Shown: positions 1 to 11,991, counted from the first letter of the stretch. The stretch is DNA of 64,000 bases from Gigantopelta aegis (GCF_016097555.1 NC_054701.1:37267492-37331491); one strand, 5' to 3'. The notes: generated by a model not told the origin, from the letters alone. Numbers and translations: made by a program.

Positions 1-174
1 AATATACAGGTACAAATGGACATTAAATGGACTAGATTAAAACAAAAACCTATATGAAAATGACACCAAATCCTTCAGCCTACATTTACGTTCTACATAT
101 GTTCTAAAGGATAGCCTTGAACACAAATAAAAGGTTTATCTCAATATACTTTTTTAATTAATAGTTATTTTGTT

Positions 175-203
175 TAATGAATGAATGAATGAATGAATGA
201 ATG

Positions 204-266
<63 letters not shown>

Positions 267-272
267 ATATAT
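175..272. repeat. Compound microsatellite (AATG)n then (TATATG)n
   Basis: About eight AATG units run directly into about ten TATATG units and a short TA run. The Tyr-Ile/His-Ile reading frames across it are artefacts of the repeat. It abuts the left end of a MITE. Confidence 0.95.
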
Positions 273-275
273 ACA

Positions 276-451
276 CAGTGAAACCTCTCCAAACCAGACC
301 CTCATAAACCGGAATTCTCTCAAACCGGACGTTTTTCACAGTTCCCCTTTTAATTATCAGTACAAAAAAGAACCTCTCTAAACCGGATACTTCTTAAAAC
401 CAGACATTTTACTTGGTCCCAAGCATGTCCGGTTTAAGGGGGGTTTCACTG
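276..451. mobile_element. pogo/Tc1-like MITE, 176 bp
   Basis: The left end starts CAGTGAAACCTCTCC and the right end is its inverted counterpart, GGGGGGTTTCACTG, followed by TA. Internal copies of AAACCGGA/TCCGGTTT lie near both ends. The CAGTG start, TA on the right flank and AAACCGG-rich subterminal sequence fit non-autonomous pogo/Tigger-like elements. The left flank reads TACA before CAGTG, so the exact left TA duplication is unclear. There is no coding capacity. Confidence 0.7.
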
Positions 452-583
452 TATTTTTACATAGTGTTTTTAATAAAGGATCCCCATGCCAATTCGGCAA
501 AGCAACAGGATTGCTGCAAAGCGAGAAGACAACTGTCATCATAAAACAGATGCACAGACACCCACCGTATCTAACCCAGTCCC

Positions 584-902
584 ATGGCACCTCTACAGGC
601 TCATAAGAAGAAAATACAGACTGCAGTTGAAGCTGTAAAAGTGTGTAGGGAGAGAATGAGAGTGAATGATCCTACAAAATTTGATGAATGGCGGGGGAAA
701 ATGGAGGCAAGACAGCAAAACGTACCACCAGGACCTGACTGAAGACAAGAAAGCTGATCAGAGAAAAAAAGCAAGACTAAGGATGCAGGCCTACAAGGAA
801 AGGAATACAAATGAGCAGACTGAGAAAGCCAGGAAGACAGGGCAGCAACTGATTATCAACGGAGGAAGCAAAAGCAGCATGCCGTTTAGCGTAGGTGTTT
901 AA
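584..902 (+). pseudogene. Decayed Lys/Arg-rich ORF, N-terminal part of a mobile-type gene
   Basis: An ATG at 584 opens a 50-codon frame of basic, helical character (contains VEAVKVCRERMRVNDPTKF). It stops near 741. A one-base shift lets a second frame continue (DLTEDKKADQRKKARLRMQA) to a TAA at 902, so the gene carries a frameshift. Repetitive K/R/Q-rich N-termini of this kind occur in uncharacterised multicopy genes of invertebrates that behave like transposon-derived genes; that assignment is from memory of the pattern, not a search. The fragment at 2083-2792 on the same strand may be its downstream part, with the antisense SINE at 1056-1433 lying between them. Function unknown. Confidence 0.4.
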
Positions 903-1055
903 CAAATTTTGACAAAGGAGGCAAAATCTGTTTTAAATCTTCTAGAAAATGAACTAAATCAACTTAAAACATCTCATTTCTATGTCAAAACATACAAGGG
1001 AGACAATAAAGTTAACCTGATCTGGAGGCAATTCGAGCTCAGACCTCATTAGGTT

Positions 1056-1433
1056 CTTAACGACGCCACTAGAGCACACTGAATTTGTATCTATCATCTG
1101 CTAATGGACGTCAAACATATGGTCATTCTGACACTGTTTTTAGAGGAAACCCGCTGTCGCCACATAGGCTACTCTTTTACGACAGGCAGCAAGGGATCTT
1201 TTATTTGCGCTTCCCACAGGCAGGATAGCACAAACCATGGCCTTTGTTGAACCAGTTATGGATCACTGGTCCGTGCAAGTGGTTTACACCTACCCATTGA
1301 GCCTTGCGGAGCACTCACTCAGGGTTTGGAGTTGGTATCTGGATAAAAAATTCCATGCCTCGACTGGGATCTGAACCCAGTTCCTACCAGCCTGTAGACC
1401 GATGGCCTAACCACGCCGCCACTGAGGCCGGTG
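1056..1433 (-). mobile_element. tRNA-derived SINE (type 1 head), full length
   Basis: Read on the minus strand it begins with a tRNA-like head (GGCCTCAGTGGCG, then a B-box-like GGGTTCAGATCCC), followed by a central domain containing GATCCCTTGCTGCC and GTGGCGACAGCGGG, and ends GTGCTCTAGTGGCGTCGTTAA. The same arrangement recurs at 37166-37557. Confidence 0.85.
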
Positions 1434-2082
1434 TACTGATACTGATGTAAATCACACCAAAATTACATATACCGGACCTGAAATTTCAATACCTCCCAGC
1501 TCTACTGATGAGATGAGCACGATATAGTCTCCCTCCCTCGGAAGATTCCAGAAGCCTTTATAAATTAAAGGACACTTTATTCTTTGTGTTTACGTTAACT
1601 TTTGCAAGCCAGTAACATAGTGAAGAGCATACAAATGACATTTTGACTCAGCCTAATCATGTAGTGTTGCAGGGCTGATTAATTTTTTTTATCTTAAAAT
1701 CTATTCTGACTTTTGAGATAGTGTTGTTCTTCAGTACATCTATTCCTGTATGTGAAGTATGAAAACTTTTACATTCCATATTGACGTAACTTACTATCGG
1801 CAAACATCTATTTGTGACGTAAGGACATTAAGTGAAAGTAACTCATCGATTCCAAGAAAATGTAGACTGTTCCTTGAAAACTTACTGACAATATAAAAAT
1901 ATACCTTTGAAAAAACAATTCAACATGTGTTCTTTCCCCTGGAGTTTGACATTTGACTTGGAACACTTTCATGAATGTTATTTTGCTTTCTCTGTTTATG
2001 TTAAAATGTAAGTAAAATAACATTATTATTATTATTATTATTAAATATTATTGTTTGATTTTTATGATGACCACTGCATAAA
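1434..2082. other. Non-coding stretch with a short (ATT)n run
   Basis: No gene is visible. A short ATT/TTA repeat occupies about 2022-2052; the remainder is AT-rich unique-looking sequence. Confidence 0.6.
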
Positions 2083-2792
2083 GTGAATCAATGTGTGGAA
2101 CAAAAGATTGAGTGGGAGGTCCCGAGTAGATTGAAGTCCATCAGCAAACAGCACTCTAAGGAAGTCAACTACACAAGAAGGGTTCTACTGTCGGTGTTTA
2201 GCAAGTACAAACATTCACTGAGACCCAGCAGCTCACTCCTGGGTGTTCACAGAAAGATCATATCAAAGTGTGTTGGACATCGGAAATCATTTTCAACCAG
2301 CGTTGCCATGGTTAAAAAACAGAAGGCGGAAGCTGATGATTTTCTTGAATCCAGTGCCTATGCCCTACCAGAGAAGCTGGTCTCAAAGAAGACTGAAAGA
2401 GGTGCGCAGTCCTCACCAGATCCACGAAGGACCTGCATGCTGATTTCATGATGAGCAAGGAGAAGACCACACCCATCAGCTTCTCGCACTTCGCAAAGTA
2501 TAGCCCTACACACATTCACCTCATGCGACAGACCAAACTTCGGCAATGTACTTTGAACAGTGTTGCCTCACGGATGAACAATGCTTGTCGTGTATGTCAT
2601 GTATACCATGCCATTGATGTCACCACCTGTGGTAGAGAAGACTGACAATGGAAAAAAATATTTGTGCTTATTAAGAGTACAGTGCAGCACATGTGGCATC
2701 AACCAGCTAAACTACTGCTCCAGCATCAGGGCCCAGTGAAGTGGATGAAATAGCAGTCCCAAGTCAACTTCGTCAGTGGCAAATGGGTAAGC
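2083..2792 (+). pseudogene. Decayed mobile-type gene, internal part
   Basis: A 122-codon frame from 2083 (contains SLLGVHRKIISKCVG and ALPEKLVSKKTERG) passes by frameshift into a second frame from about 2425 (KDLHADFMMSKEK, then ISFSHFAKYSPTHIHLMRQT, CRVCHVYHAIDV) that ends at 2645. Further weak coding-like sequence runs to a GT at about 2787. The block FSHFAKYSPTH...RQTKLRQC followed by Cys pairs resembles uncharacterised repetitive genes of molluscs and cnidarians in which a similar motif precedes a Cys-rich region; this is recalled, not searched. Several frame breaks indicate a pseudogene. It shares strand with the fragment at 584-902 and could be the same gene interrupted by a SINE. Confidence 0.4.
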
Positions 2793-4989
2793 TCATGACA
2801 AGTGAATATTATTTCACTTGGGACATAAATTTGATAATAACTGGTAACTTGTTTATTATCCTCTATATAATACATGTATATATACCGGGTATATATTTTT
2901 TAAATCTTTTTTTTTTTAAATGCCAAAATCTAAGGTTGCCAAGTAAGTATACATGACATTATGTAGTGTTCATATAACTTATTGTAATAATTTGTAAAAA
3001 AAATTGATTTTGTGTTAAATCGTGCACATTAAAAAAAATCTAGATCTATACTAATTAAGTGAATAATTTATCTGGATGTTTGGCCATCCAGCATGGCATA
3101 CACAAATGTAGACTGAAGGACTTAATTATCATTAAGTCTATCGAATGTTGCCTTTCACCAAAACAAGACAATATATTCAAACCCAAGCCACTTTTTAAAC
3201 TTGTAAATAACAACTGTACAATTTGACAAGAACAAATATCCACAAACTACATGTTACATACACAAACAGAATTACAAAATAAAATTAGTCAATGAAACCA
3301 AAAAAATTAAAAAAAATTCTCTTTAATTTTTGGGTTATCAAGATATTGACAATGTACACAATGTATATGTACATAGTGATGTACATTTTGTACATGTATG
3401 TAATGACAACAACAATATATATATATACCATGTACCCGACACATACCAAAATATTAAATAAAACACTGAGACAGTTAAAAAAAATTAAAGATAAAATTAT
3501 TTTAAAGTGAGTTACATGTAATTACCAGTACAATACACATTTACAAAAATAATCTATATTATATATACATTCCTTCCAGCACCTTCAGGAATTTCAGAGG
3601 ACAAAGACTATTCCACATTAATTAACAGTTGCATATATCTCAAGGTTCAACATCTATTTGGCACCAAATACCATAGCACAAGTATTGTATAACAGGGAGC
3701 CATTTTACTATTTGATCATGATTATAAAATCATTAATGATTTCCTTGAAATAAATTTCAATTACTAAATATTAATTTAAGAACAATTATTTTAATTTTAA
3801 ACAGTAAATCAGATCTCTATATGTATGATTATATATGGTTATATACTTATACATGTATGTATAGAATCTATAGATGTATGTGGGGTTTTTTTTTTTAAAC
3901 TTACAAAAAATATTTTATTTATCAAAACTGCTTACACGATACCATACTAGTAAAAATATGACGTGAAAAGATATAGCCTTTGAAATTGAGATCACTTTGT
4001 GATTTCAATTTAGTATACATATTAATTATTATTCAAATTCTGGAAATGCCTATTTGAATATGACTTTTTAATATGCTTTTTACTAAATATTAATTCAGTT
4101 TTTGCAACTGGCATTGTGCATGGTGGCACTGTTGATAACCACAAAGAATTTCAAAGGCTGCAGTTTGGTTAATATTTTTGAATGACATGATTAAAAATCA
4201 GCCAGTATTCATACAGTGGAGCATCTATTAAACTCTTTTACTGACCACGGTACATAGGGTAAGTTGCACGTCGCAACCAGGTTACCTATTCCAGTAAAAC
4301 TTGATTGCCCATTCATAGATCTATATACATATGTGTTTCCAATTGGTACATAGGTTTAAAATGGGTATTTTTTATGATTGGGTAAGAAAAGTCTTGCACT
4401 GGATCTGTGTAATCTCCTAGCACCGTGGTGTGTTTTACCCAAAATTCCAAATTGTGATAGCTGCACACAGAAGTCATACTGGACATTCTTCTCTTGTTTT
4501 AATCTTTAGTAAACGCTCTCTTTGAGAATAAAACGCCTCAGAAGCCTTATGAAACATGCAGTACTCTACTCATTAACAAAATTAAATTGTTTAATTTTTA
4601 AAAGCGAGATTGATTGTTATCAGGGACTAGTTATTATCATTATCTTAATTCAGGATTCTTACACCTCAATGAATGTTTTTATAACAAATATGTTGTCTGA
4701 ATTTAGACAGGTTATGAGGACAACAAAAGTAAAGATGTGAAAACAATAAACCACCAAATTTTTTGCCTAAATTTCCAGGACATTTCCACAATAATTTTTT
4801 TTTTCACCCAGGATATTTCAGGCCTAGATTTTAAAATCACAAAATTCAAAGACGTTCAAGGAGTTTCAGAATATGTAAGAAGCCTGTAATTTCAAAAATA
4901 AATTGTAAAAATAACATCACAAAATGTTTGTTGCAGTTTTTTTATGCATTTCAATATATATGTGTAAATTCCATAGCTAAAAACTATGC
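2793..4989. other. AT-rich non-coding DNA, no gene seen
   Basis: Short frames only, made of simple AT-rich sequence. TA/TG-rich patches near 3400-3430 and 3820-3860 and a T-run near 3885-3896. No repeat family could be assigned. Confidence 0.6.
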
Positions 4990-5310
4990 TCTGTCAATAT
5001 TAGAGTCAAATATGTTCATCACATGAAAATTAAACCTGACTCTGATCTCTAAATATGCTAGAAATCTTTGACCCAGCACTCAGATCAACATTCAGTCATT
5101 ATCTGTCCACCACATGATAATCAAACTTGACTATTCTTTAAATTTACATGTATGTAATCATTGACCCAGCACCCACATTGATCAACATTCAGTCAATTTC
5201 TGACTCAAATCTGTCCATCAAGTGATAATCAAACCTGACTGATCTCTAGATATGCAAGCAATCTTTGACCCAACACTCGGATCAACAACAAACCAGGCTC
5301 TATTCTCTAA

Positions 5311-5393
<83 letters not shown>

Positions 5394-5812
5394 ACATTTG
5401 ACCAGCACACACATAATCATTCAGTCGATATCCGACTCAAATATGTCCATCAAGTGACGATCAAACCTGACTCTTATTCTCTCAATTTACATACCGGTAT
5501 GTAATATTTGACCAGCACACACACTGATCAACATTCAGTCAATATCGGACTCAAATCTGTCCACCACCTACCTGGCTACCTCTATTCTCTAAATTAATAT
5601 TTAATATTTGACCCAGACATCAACATTCAGTCAATATCCGACTCAAACCTGTCCATGAAGTGATAATCAAACCTGACTCTTATTATCTAGAAATTAAAAA
5701 CATTATTTACATACATATCATTGACCAAGCACGCACATCAGCATTCAGTCAATATCTGACTCAAACCTATCCATCAGGTGATAATCAAACCTGACTCTGT
5801 TCTCCAAATACA
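4990..5812. repeat. Minisatellite of ~95-120 bp units derived from the TMEM45-like 3' end
   Basis: About eight units share, on the plus strand, CATTCAGTCAATAT, then CTCAAATCTGTCCATCAAG, then TGATAATCAAACCTGACTC. The last unit (about 5720-5812) is the C-terminal coding end, stop codon and first 3' UTR bases of the TMEM45-like gene on the minus strand. One unit is interrupted by a long AT dinucleotide run. The gene end has therefore been tandemly copied into its own downstream region. Confidence 0.85.
5314..5390. repeat. (AT)n microsatellite
   Basis: About 38 consecutive AT dinucleotides inside one unit of the minisatellite. The long Tyr-Ile frames on both strands come from this run and are not proteins. 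Confidence 0.97.
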
Positions 5813-6614
5813 CCATCTCCGACCCAGAGCCCACATCCACACCGCCGCACGGACAGCAGTTCTTCTGTGCGAGCTTGAAAACGAGAATCCACATGAGGAG
5901 CACGACGAAGAACGCGGCCCCGCAGTGCCACGAGAAATACATGGAGAGCAGCATCGACCGGTCGGCACCGTCCTTGATGTTCAGCGGACCGGCGTTGAAG
6001 AAATAGAACACCTGCAGGTTCCACGTTCCCTGAACCAACACCAGGTAGCTCCGCATCAGCGGGCACAGAACCTGATCGGGGTACTTCATCTCCATGGCGA
6101 TGACCGCCAGCGTCACCAGAGCAGAGATGACGTTCAGCTGATAGAGCGTGTAGATGGGTTCATCGGCGATCCGAGACCGGCACATCAGGATGAGAGCTTC
6201 GATGGCGAAGAACATCATGAAAGCGACGTAGTCGAGGCCGTTGTAGAACGATCTCTTGCTCCAGCTGGCCAACACGTCCATGACGCCAGACATCATCATG
6301 AAGGTGAACAGCGTTCCAAATTCGGTGTTGGTCAGAAACTTGTCCCGACCTTCGGAAATGGTGTTGTCATTGTTGTTGTCGATGCAGAACAAGACGATGG
6401 CAATGGACAGGCTGGACAGTATCTTGAAGAAGCCCTCGATGGGGTGTTTTTTCAGTGTTTCGCAACATGGGAAAGTTACCGAGCTCTGGAAGTCATAGTG
6501 GCGTTGTTTGCTGTGGTAGTAACGCTTAGTTAACTGTATTAACCACCAAGTTGCTATGATGACTAAGAAGCATCCTGATGCTAGTAAACCTTCCTGAATC
6601 ATACCGAAAGACAT
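5745..6614 (-). CDS. TMEM45: TMEM45/DUF716-family multi-pass membrane protein, terminal coding exon
   Basis: A 289-residue product from the ATG at 6614 (MSFGMIQEGLLASGCFLVII). It has about seven hydrophobic segments, near residues 10-28, 62-78, 100-117, 128-145, 158-175, 188-206 and 222-246. Family hallmarks are visible: an N-terminal glycine-rich helix with WW, a GVMD motif at about 110-113, LVQGTWNLQVFYF at 193-205 and MYFSWHCGAAFF at 225-236. These match the DUF716/TMEM45 pattern known from vertebrates, plants and invertebrates, and the length fits the family. The open frame runs upstream to a splice acceptor at 6649-6650, but the ATG at 6614 aligns best with the usual N-terminus, leaving about 34 nt of 5' UTR in this exon. 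Other exons would lie beyond 6650. The molecular role of the family is poorly known. The C-terminal 18 codons are copied in the downstream minisatellite. Confidence 0.88.
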   Translation of the reverse strand: MSFGMIQEGLLASGCFLVIIATWWLIQLTKRYYHSKQRHYDFQSSVTFPCCETLKKHPIEGFFKILSSLSIAIVLFCIDNNNDNTISEGRDKFLTNTEFGTLFTFMMMSGVMDVLASWSKRSFYNGLDYVAFMMFFAIEALILMCRSRIADEPIYTLYQLNVISALVTLAVIAMEMKYPDQVLCPLMRSYLVLVQGTWNLQVFYFFNAGPLNIKDGADRSMLLSMYFSWHCGAAFFVVLLMWILVFKLAQKNCCPCGGVDVGSGSEMVYLENRVRFDYHLMDRFESDID

Positions 6615-6648
6615 AACTTGAATTTTGAAACGAGTCACACTGACATAC

Positions 6649-6650
6649 CT
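6649..6650 (-). other. Splice acceptor of the TMEM45-like exon
   Basis: On the minus strand a pyrimidine-rich TATTTTTTCAG precedes GTATGTCAGTGTG. The AG at 6650-6649 is the likely 3' splice site. The upstream 5' UTR exon and promoter could not be located. Confidence 0.65.
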
Positions 6651-7392
6651 GAAAAAATATAATATACATTAATTTTTTTAATTATGTTACACGTGTACAG
6701 CAAAAAGGTGAATTGGTAATGTCCTTTGTATGTCTTTTTATTACTACCCCAACAGCGATAGAAATAAGCATAAATTTTCACTAGTCCACCGGACAAGTAC
6801 ATCTAGAAATCTACTTGTCTGCCAATATTTTCACTTGTCCAAATACATGTAAATAGTTTTTCATTCAAGAGCAAGGACAATGTTTTTTACTGCTCAAAAT
6901 GAAACTGCATTGAAAATGTTTTACTTGTCCATAGGACAACCATTGAGTGAAATTTTTTTGTCCAAGCACATTTTGTCTTGTCGGGACAAACGGACATTTT
7001 AAACACTTCCCCATCCCTGTACACTTGAGCACTAGAGTTGCCAACATTTTATAACGGGGGTAAGGGGCATTCATATTGGGGGCAGGTTGTACAACCACAT
7101 TGTCTATGCTATGGGGCGACAGAAAAATATATATGCTTTCGTGAACACTTGATATAATAGTAATTGATTTGACGGTGATTCATAAGTGCACGTCATTAAA
7201 AGTTTTGGCTTTGTATTCATATCCATTGGACTCCATCTTGTGCGAAGATACACAATTGGTCACTTCCATGATCTGACGTTAAAATTAATATACCGGGTAT
7301 ACTGTTAATTCAAAGTTTTGCTGTTCATGAAGATGCAAATATAGCCATTCAGTTAGCGAAAATAATATTCAGGTCTGTTGTCAATCATAAAA
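6651..7392. other. Intron or flank with repeated ACTTGTCC motifs
   Basis: Between about 6780 and 7000 the motif ACTTGTCC/GGACAAGT occurs five or more times in both orientations, a sign of a decayed repeat. No gene is seen. Confidence 0.45.
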
Positions 7393-7595
7393 CAGTTGTA
7401 CCTGGGCTAGCTCTGGGTGAGCAAAAGATTTTGCCAAATTATCTAAAAAAAAAGCTAAACCCAGAGTTATGTTCCAACAAAACACCAATTATTACATGAA
7501 TTGTTTTTGCCAAATGAAAATAAAATTTGTCATTGTTCCTAAAATTCACAATTGGCGAATTTAGTGAGTGGCAGAGCTAGCCCTGTGTACAACTG
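7393..7595. mobile_element. MITE, about 203 bp, 23-bp imperfect terminal inverted repeats
   Basis: The left end CAGTTGTACCTGGGCTAGC and the right end GCTAGCCCTGTGTACAACTG are inverted copies with two mismatches; both then read CTCTG inward. The interior is AT-rich and non-coding. The superfamily was not assigned because no clear target duplication was found. Confidence 0.7.
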
Positions 7596-9261
7596 AACCT
7601 GGTATGGCTTGCATTGATAAGGACAAAATTAAATCCCTTTTTATCTTGGTGTGAATCAGGAAAATGGCGAAAAATAATCAACTTCATGGAATTATAAATA
7701 AGAAATTAGATCCTCGGAAATAAATTAAAGAAGGCTGTAAAATATCTAGAATGCCGAAATTGCTAGGGGCTTTGCGCCCAGAACACACACCCCACACACA
7801 CGGCTTAGACCTTGGACCCTGCTGGTAAGTTCACTACATCCCATCCCAGCCACCCCCTTATTTTTTTTTCTAAATCTGCCACTTACCCACCCCAACAGGG
7901 GCAGCAGTTGCCGCTCCAATATTTCGGCAATTTTGTTTGTTAATTTTTGTTTTTAGGTTGTAGTTTTTTTTAAGTCTTAATTCTCCCTAAAACAAATCAA
8001 AATTCCCACTATCACTAATTGTGGAAGATTAGTGAACATTATATTCACTAGCTGCAAACGCAAGTATCTTCTAAAGATCGTGAAGTGTCCTATTAATGGG
8101 AAAGTGGCTAAAACGCACACGCATTGTAATCGCACGATCAATTTGATTATTTGATCCATTACCGTATTCAATTAACTACAAAGATCAATTAATAAAATGT
8201 TTATAACCTTACAAATGTATTCCGTCGATAGAAAAACACATGCCACAGTTGAATGTGTACTTTCCAAGGCCTGGATCGGAAAGCGTCCTATAGGTAAGAT
8301 GGGCTTCCATAATTTGTTTTTGTTGAAAGAATACGTACGTCACGTGACCTGACCCAAAGATGAAAGCAGACGTGACAGCGACAGGATTCTTTCGCTGTTG
8401 ACAAGTGCTGATTATTTAGATGCAGGTAGGTATTAAAACTACATTCCCTGGAATATCTTTATTATTTAAGCATATAGAACAGAAAATCCAATTGCCTGTT
8501 AAGCTTAAAATTTGTATTATATATGGTTTACACACGTAGCTCATGTATATTTACGAATGCGAGTTCTATATCTAACAAAGTATTTGTAGTTTGTATGCAA
8601 TGGCTGAAATGTTATTTATGTAATGTTATCTTTCATGTTCATCATTTATTTCAATTAATGTATTATGTCAAATTATATCGTGGAGAGGCATTTACATAGG
8701 CCTACAGCCTGTTTGCCAATCCATTTCATTTATTTTAAATGAATAAATATTGTTTTAAAAAAAAAAAAAAAAAAAAATCCAATTACGTTTGGTGCATATA
8801 TGACACCGCACTCTGCATTAGTTTCACTACGCTGGCTTATCCAGGTCAAAAACAAAGCCAGTATTTTGAAAGTGGGACACTTTTGACGGGCTCGTACCGA
8901 TCTCGGTTTTCATTGGCTTATCACAAGTATAGAATTCCCCAACAAGAGATCACGTGAGATTTCTCAATTTTTTAACAAATTTAACTGTCTTGATTGAGAG
9001 GTCGTCTCATATCTCCAAAACATATTTATATCCATAGAGGTATGGTACAACGCCTTTCCAGGGGTCGGTGAGTGGGTGATTTGCCTTGAAATTTTTACAG
9101 TGGCCAGCTGTTGGCATACGCGTTACATATAAGGGGGTGTTACTAATTACATAACACTCTAGGGGTAGAGGAAGATGGTACTGTGTTCGATTTACGTAAC
9201 ATTTTTTAAGACTATGTTATTTTTATTCATTACTTAGACCTAAAAAGGTGTTTTTTGGAAA
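7596..9261. other. Non-coding, no gene seen
   Basis: AT-rich sequence with an A-run at 8755-8777. A CACGTGAC E-box-like site near 8341 and a GCAG/GTAGGT junction near 8424 could mark a plus-strand first exon, but nothing downstream supports it. Confidence 0.4.
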
Positions 9262-9605
9262 TGCGCGGTCAGTCTAGGATCGATCCACATCGGCGGGTAT
9301 ACAAAAAGACCATGGTATGTGATATCCTGTCTGTGGGATGGTACATATAAACGATCCCTTGCTAAAAAAAAAATGTAGTGGGTTTCCAAGATGCGTGTGC
9401 AGGGATTTCAGCGGGGTTGGAGTTATAGACTGTGTTGAGCGAAGTTTATATGGGGACATGCTCCCACCAAAAATACATTTCAATTTTTTTAAAGCTTGGG
9501 CAAGTAAGAGTTTTGACCTCCAATACCCTCCCCCTGCACATGCACCCGATTCCTCTCTAAGATTATATGTCAAAATTACCAAATGTTAGACATCCAACAG
9601 CAGAT
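9262..9605 (+). mobile_element. tRNA-derived SINE (type 2 head), interrupted
   Basis: The head GCGCGGTCAGTCTAGGATCG, body GACCATGGTATGTGATATCC and ACGATCCCTTGCT, then TGTAGTGGGTTTCC, are followed by about 160 bp unrelated to the SINE (about 9395-9555). SINE sequence then resumes (TCAAAATTACCAAATGTTAG, ACATCCAACAGC). It is a disrupted copy. Confidence 0.65.
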
Positions 9606-9608
9606 GGA

Positions 9609-9683
9609 AGGACGGATAGGATATGTTTTATTTAATGACGCACTCAACACATTTTATTTACGGTTGTATGGGGTCGGATGATT
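9609..9683 (-). mobile_element. SINE 3' tail fragment
   Basis: ATGTTTTATTTAATGACGCA then CTCAACACATTTTATTTACG is the reverse complement of the tail seen at 35981-36305. Confidence 0.65.
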
Positions 9684-9723
9684 ATTAAATCAATATGATT
9701 TATCTTTGATGTCATTAAACACC

Positions 9724-9740
9724 TCCCCCCCCCCCCCCCC
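9724..9740. repeat. Poly-C run
   Basis: Seventeen consecutive C. From here to about 11580 I see only AT-rich non-coding sequence. Confidence 0.9.
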
Positions 9741-11580
9741 GAACTTTACCCTTTCCAAACGAAATAATATTTATTTGAATTTGTCGATTTTAACACGTAA
9801 AATTAAGAAGTGAAAACGTTCATTGTCTACTTTAGTAGCCTATATTTTATTTTACAAATATATACATGATTAATGTGTTACTAGTATACAAACTAAACTT
9901 TGAAAGTTCTACTAACACTTTATAAAATATCAATTCTGAAATAGGAAGGTACGACTGTCGATAATATGTTGTCAAGATTAAACCGATTTTAACAAAAAAC
10001 AAATAGTACCGTATCCTCAACCGAACGTTCTTCGTACAGCGCAAGATTTCTCTTTTAATTTTTTTTAGACAAACCCTACAATTTGAAATCGGCAAACGCA
10101 CGTGTTAAATAAAACTGACAACAGGCTGTCGTTTGTGCTTTGCCAAGCTATGGCGGCACAGGCGACGAATCAAGCGTATACGTTTGACGATATCCGTTCA
10201 TAGCGAACACACACAACTTTTTTAAAAGTGCATTTGAGCTTGTATTTCACATTTGTACATGATGTTATAATATGGTAATCAGAGAATGTAACTTTAATAT
10301 AGCATATGATTTTAATCGATGCTACTATTTAAAATAACGATCGTGTATAATGCATTTTGTATAAAAATAACTTTTTACCTGTTTTTTCCTCATTTGTTTT
10401 CTTTATCAGTAGCAAGTACTTCCTGGTTCAGAATTATTGTGTTCTCAAAGTTCACGCGCGTGCAGATTCGTAATAAACAAGCTGTACATAAAATAGGATG
10501 CTTCTTGACTTAGGACGCCTTTCGATCTTTAGCGAATTATAATACAAGTTTGCAATGTATAAGGAATCGCGACTAACAACTTTAGGAAAATTCTAGGTGT
10601 GCTAGGTGTCAAGTGAACAGTACATGCTGGTACATATTTTAGTGTTCTTTCTGTTTAATATTCTGACAATATTCTCCGAAAGTAGATATCTTTGAAAATA
10701 TTTCAAGTGGGAACACTCTTGCAGCACCAATTGCAAGAGGGGGACACCCCCAACACCTCCGCTGACCAGGGTTCAAAATTAGCATTTTACAAAGGTAGTC
10801 CGTTGGGCGACTAGTATGTTACTAGTTAAAAAAGAAACACTGATACTGAATCGAATGTGACAAAACACACTGCGTCAAAACACACTGCGTCTATGTTGAC
10901 GTGAACTACAGATCTGGCAGCAGAAGACATAGAACATGTTCTATCGACTATTGACAGCACCAAATAATTAATAGAGATAAAATTCAAATAAAAACATATT
11001 AATTTATTAAATTTTAAACCCATACCGTCTCAAATAACATTTTATTGGGGGTAAAAGTGCAGTGTAAATTAAAACAAAACTTCTTTACAAATTACCATCA
11101 AACTGCATAGATTAACTCTTTTTTTTGTGATACAAGTTTTAAGACAACTGATGGAACATCCAAGGTAATTTGAATGACACAACCGTAATACATGATCTCT
11201 GCACATGGGCATTTGGCAAAACAGTGGGTTATTCCATGGATCTCTATCTGGAACAGCCACTCCCGAGGAAATCATTTGCTGGGAATTTCACCCCTCTTGC
11301 AACACCACAAAGTTTATTCCATCCCTCTTGCATTGCCACAAAGAGGACTGCCACTCCCAGACTAGTTTACTAACTCACGTGCAGTTGTACATTCAGTCTG
11401 TTTCTACTGCATTATCTTTTACCCTCTATTGAAAATGAGATTTAATGTTTCATTTAATGGTATTTTGTAAAGAAACATTTATTTATAATGGATTTCTTTT
11501 TTTTCTCTTTTTTTTTGAGTTGGTATGGGTTTAAAACTTAATAACATATTTTTATATGAATTTTTACTTTATTCATTATG

Positions 11581-11649
11581 TCCAATGCCATACAACCGTA
11601 AAATAAAATGTGTTGAGTGCATCGTTAAATAAAACATTTCCTTCCTTTA
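11581..11649 (+). mobile_element. SINE 3' tail fragment
   Basis: GCCATACAACCGTAAAATAA then GTGTTGAGTGCATCGTTAAA matches the 3' tail of the SINE at 35981-36305. Head and body are absent. Confidence 0.7.
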
Positions 11650-11810
11650 TTCATTATGACTTTCAGTCAAACGTCAATTCATTGGTTTTCTTTAACGCAA
11701 ACGGTTATTATTCAACAAGAAAACAATCTAGTTTTAATTTCATCTGTGCAGTTAAATTCCAATGTGATAATTGGAGGGTTAGTTGAATTTTAGAAGGGCC
11801 GGCAAGAGCT

Positions 11811-11991
11811 CCACCCGTTCCCCCCATCATTTATAATAGTTTAGGGTTAGGGTTAGGGTTAGGGATAGAGTTAGGGTTAGGGTTAGGATTAGGGATAGAG
11901 TTAGGGTTAGGGCCCCATGCCTCACTTTTCTATATATACCCCATCAAAAAAATCCCTCTTTAGATCGATAACTAATGGGGGGAACGGGCGG
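11811..11991. repeat. Interstitial telomere-like TTAGGG tract between inverted repeats
   Basis: About 73 bp (11840-11912) consist of TTAGGG units with TTAGGGATAGAG variants. The tract is bracketed by inverted 17-mers, CCACCCGTTCCCCCCAT at 11811-11827 and ATGGGGGGAACGGGCGG at 11975-11991, with one mismatch. A further AAGGGCC is present on both outer sides. Confidence 0.85.

Noticed and set aside
5778..6533. 251-codon plus-strand ORF opposite the TMEM45-like exon
   Set aside because: An antisense shadow; rich in His/Glu/Arg without domains, while the minus-strand frame has clear membrane segments and family motifs.
10150..10203. 18-codon ORF (MAAQATNQAYTFDDIRS)
   Set aside because: The start context looks gene-like, but it ends after 17 residues with no convincing donor; could be a lost first exon, not supportable.
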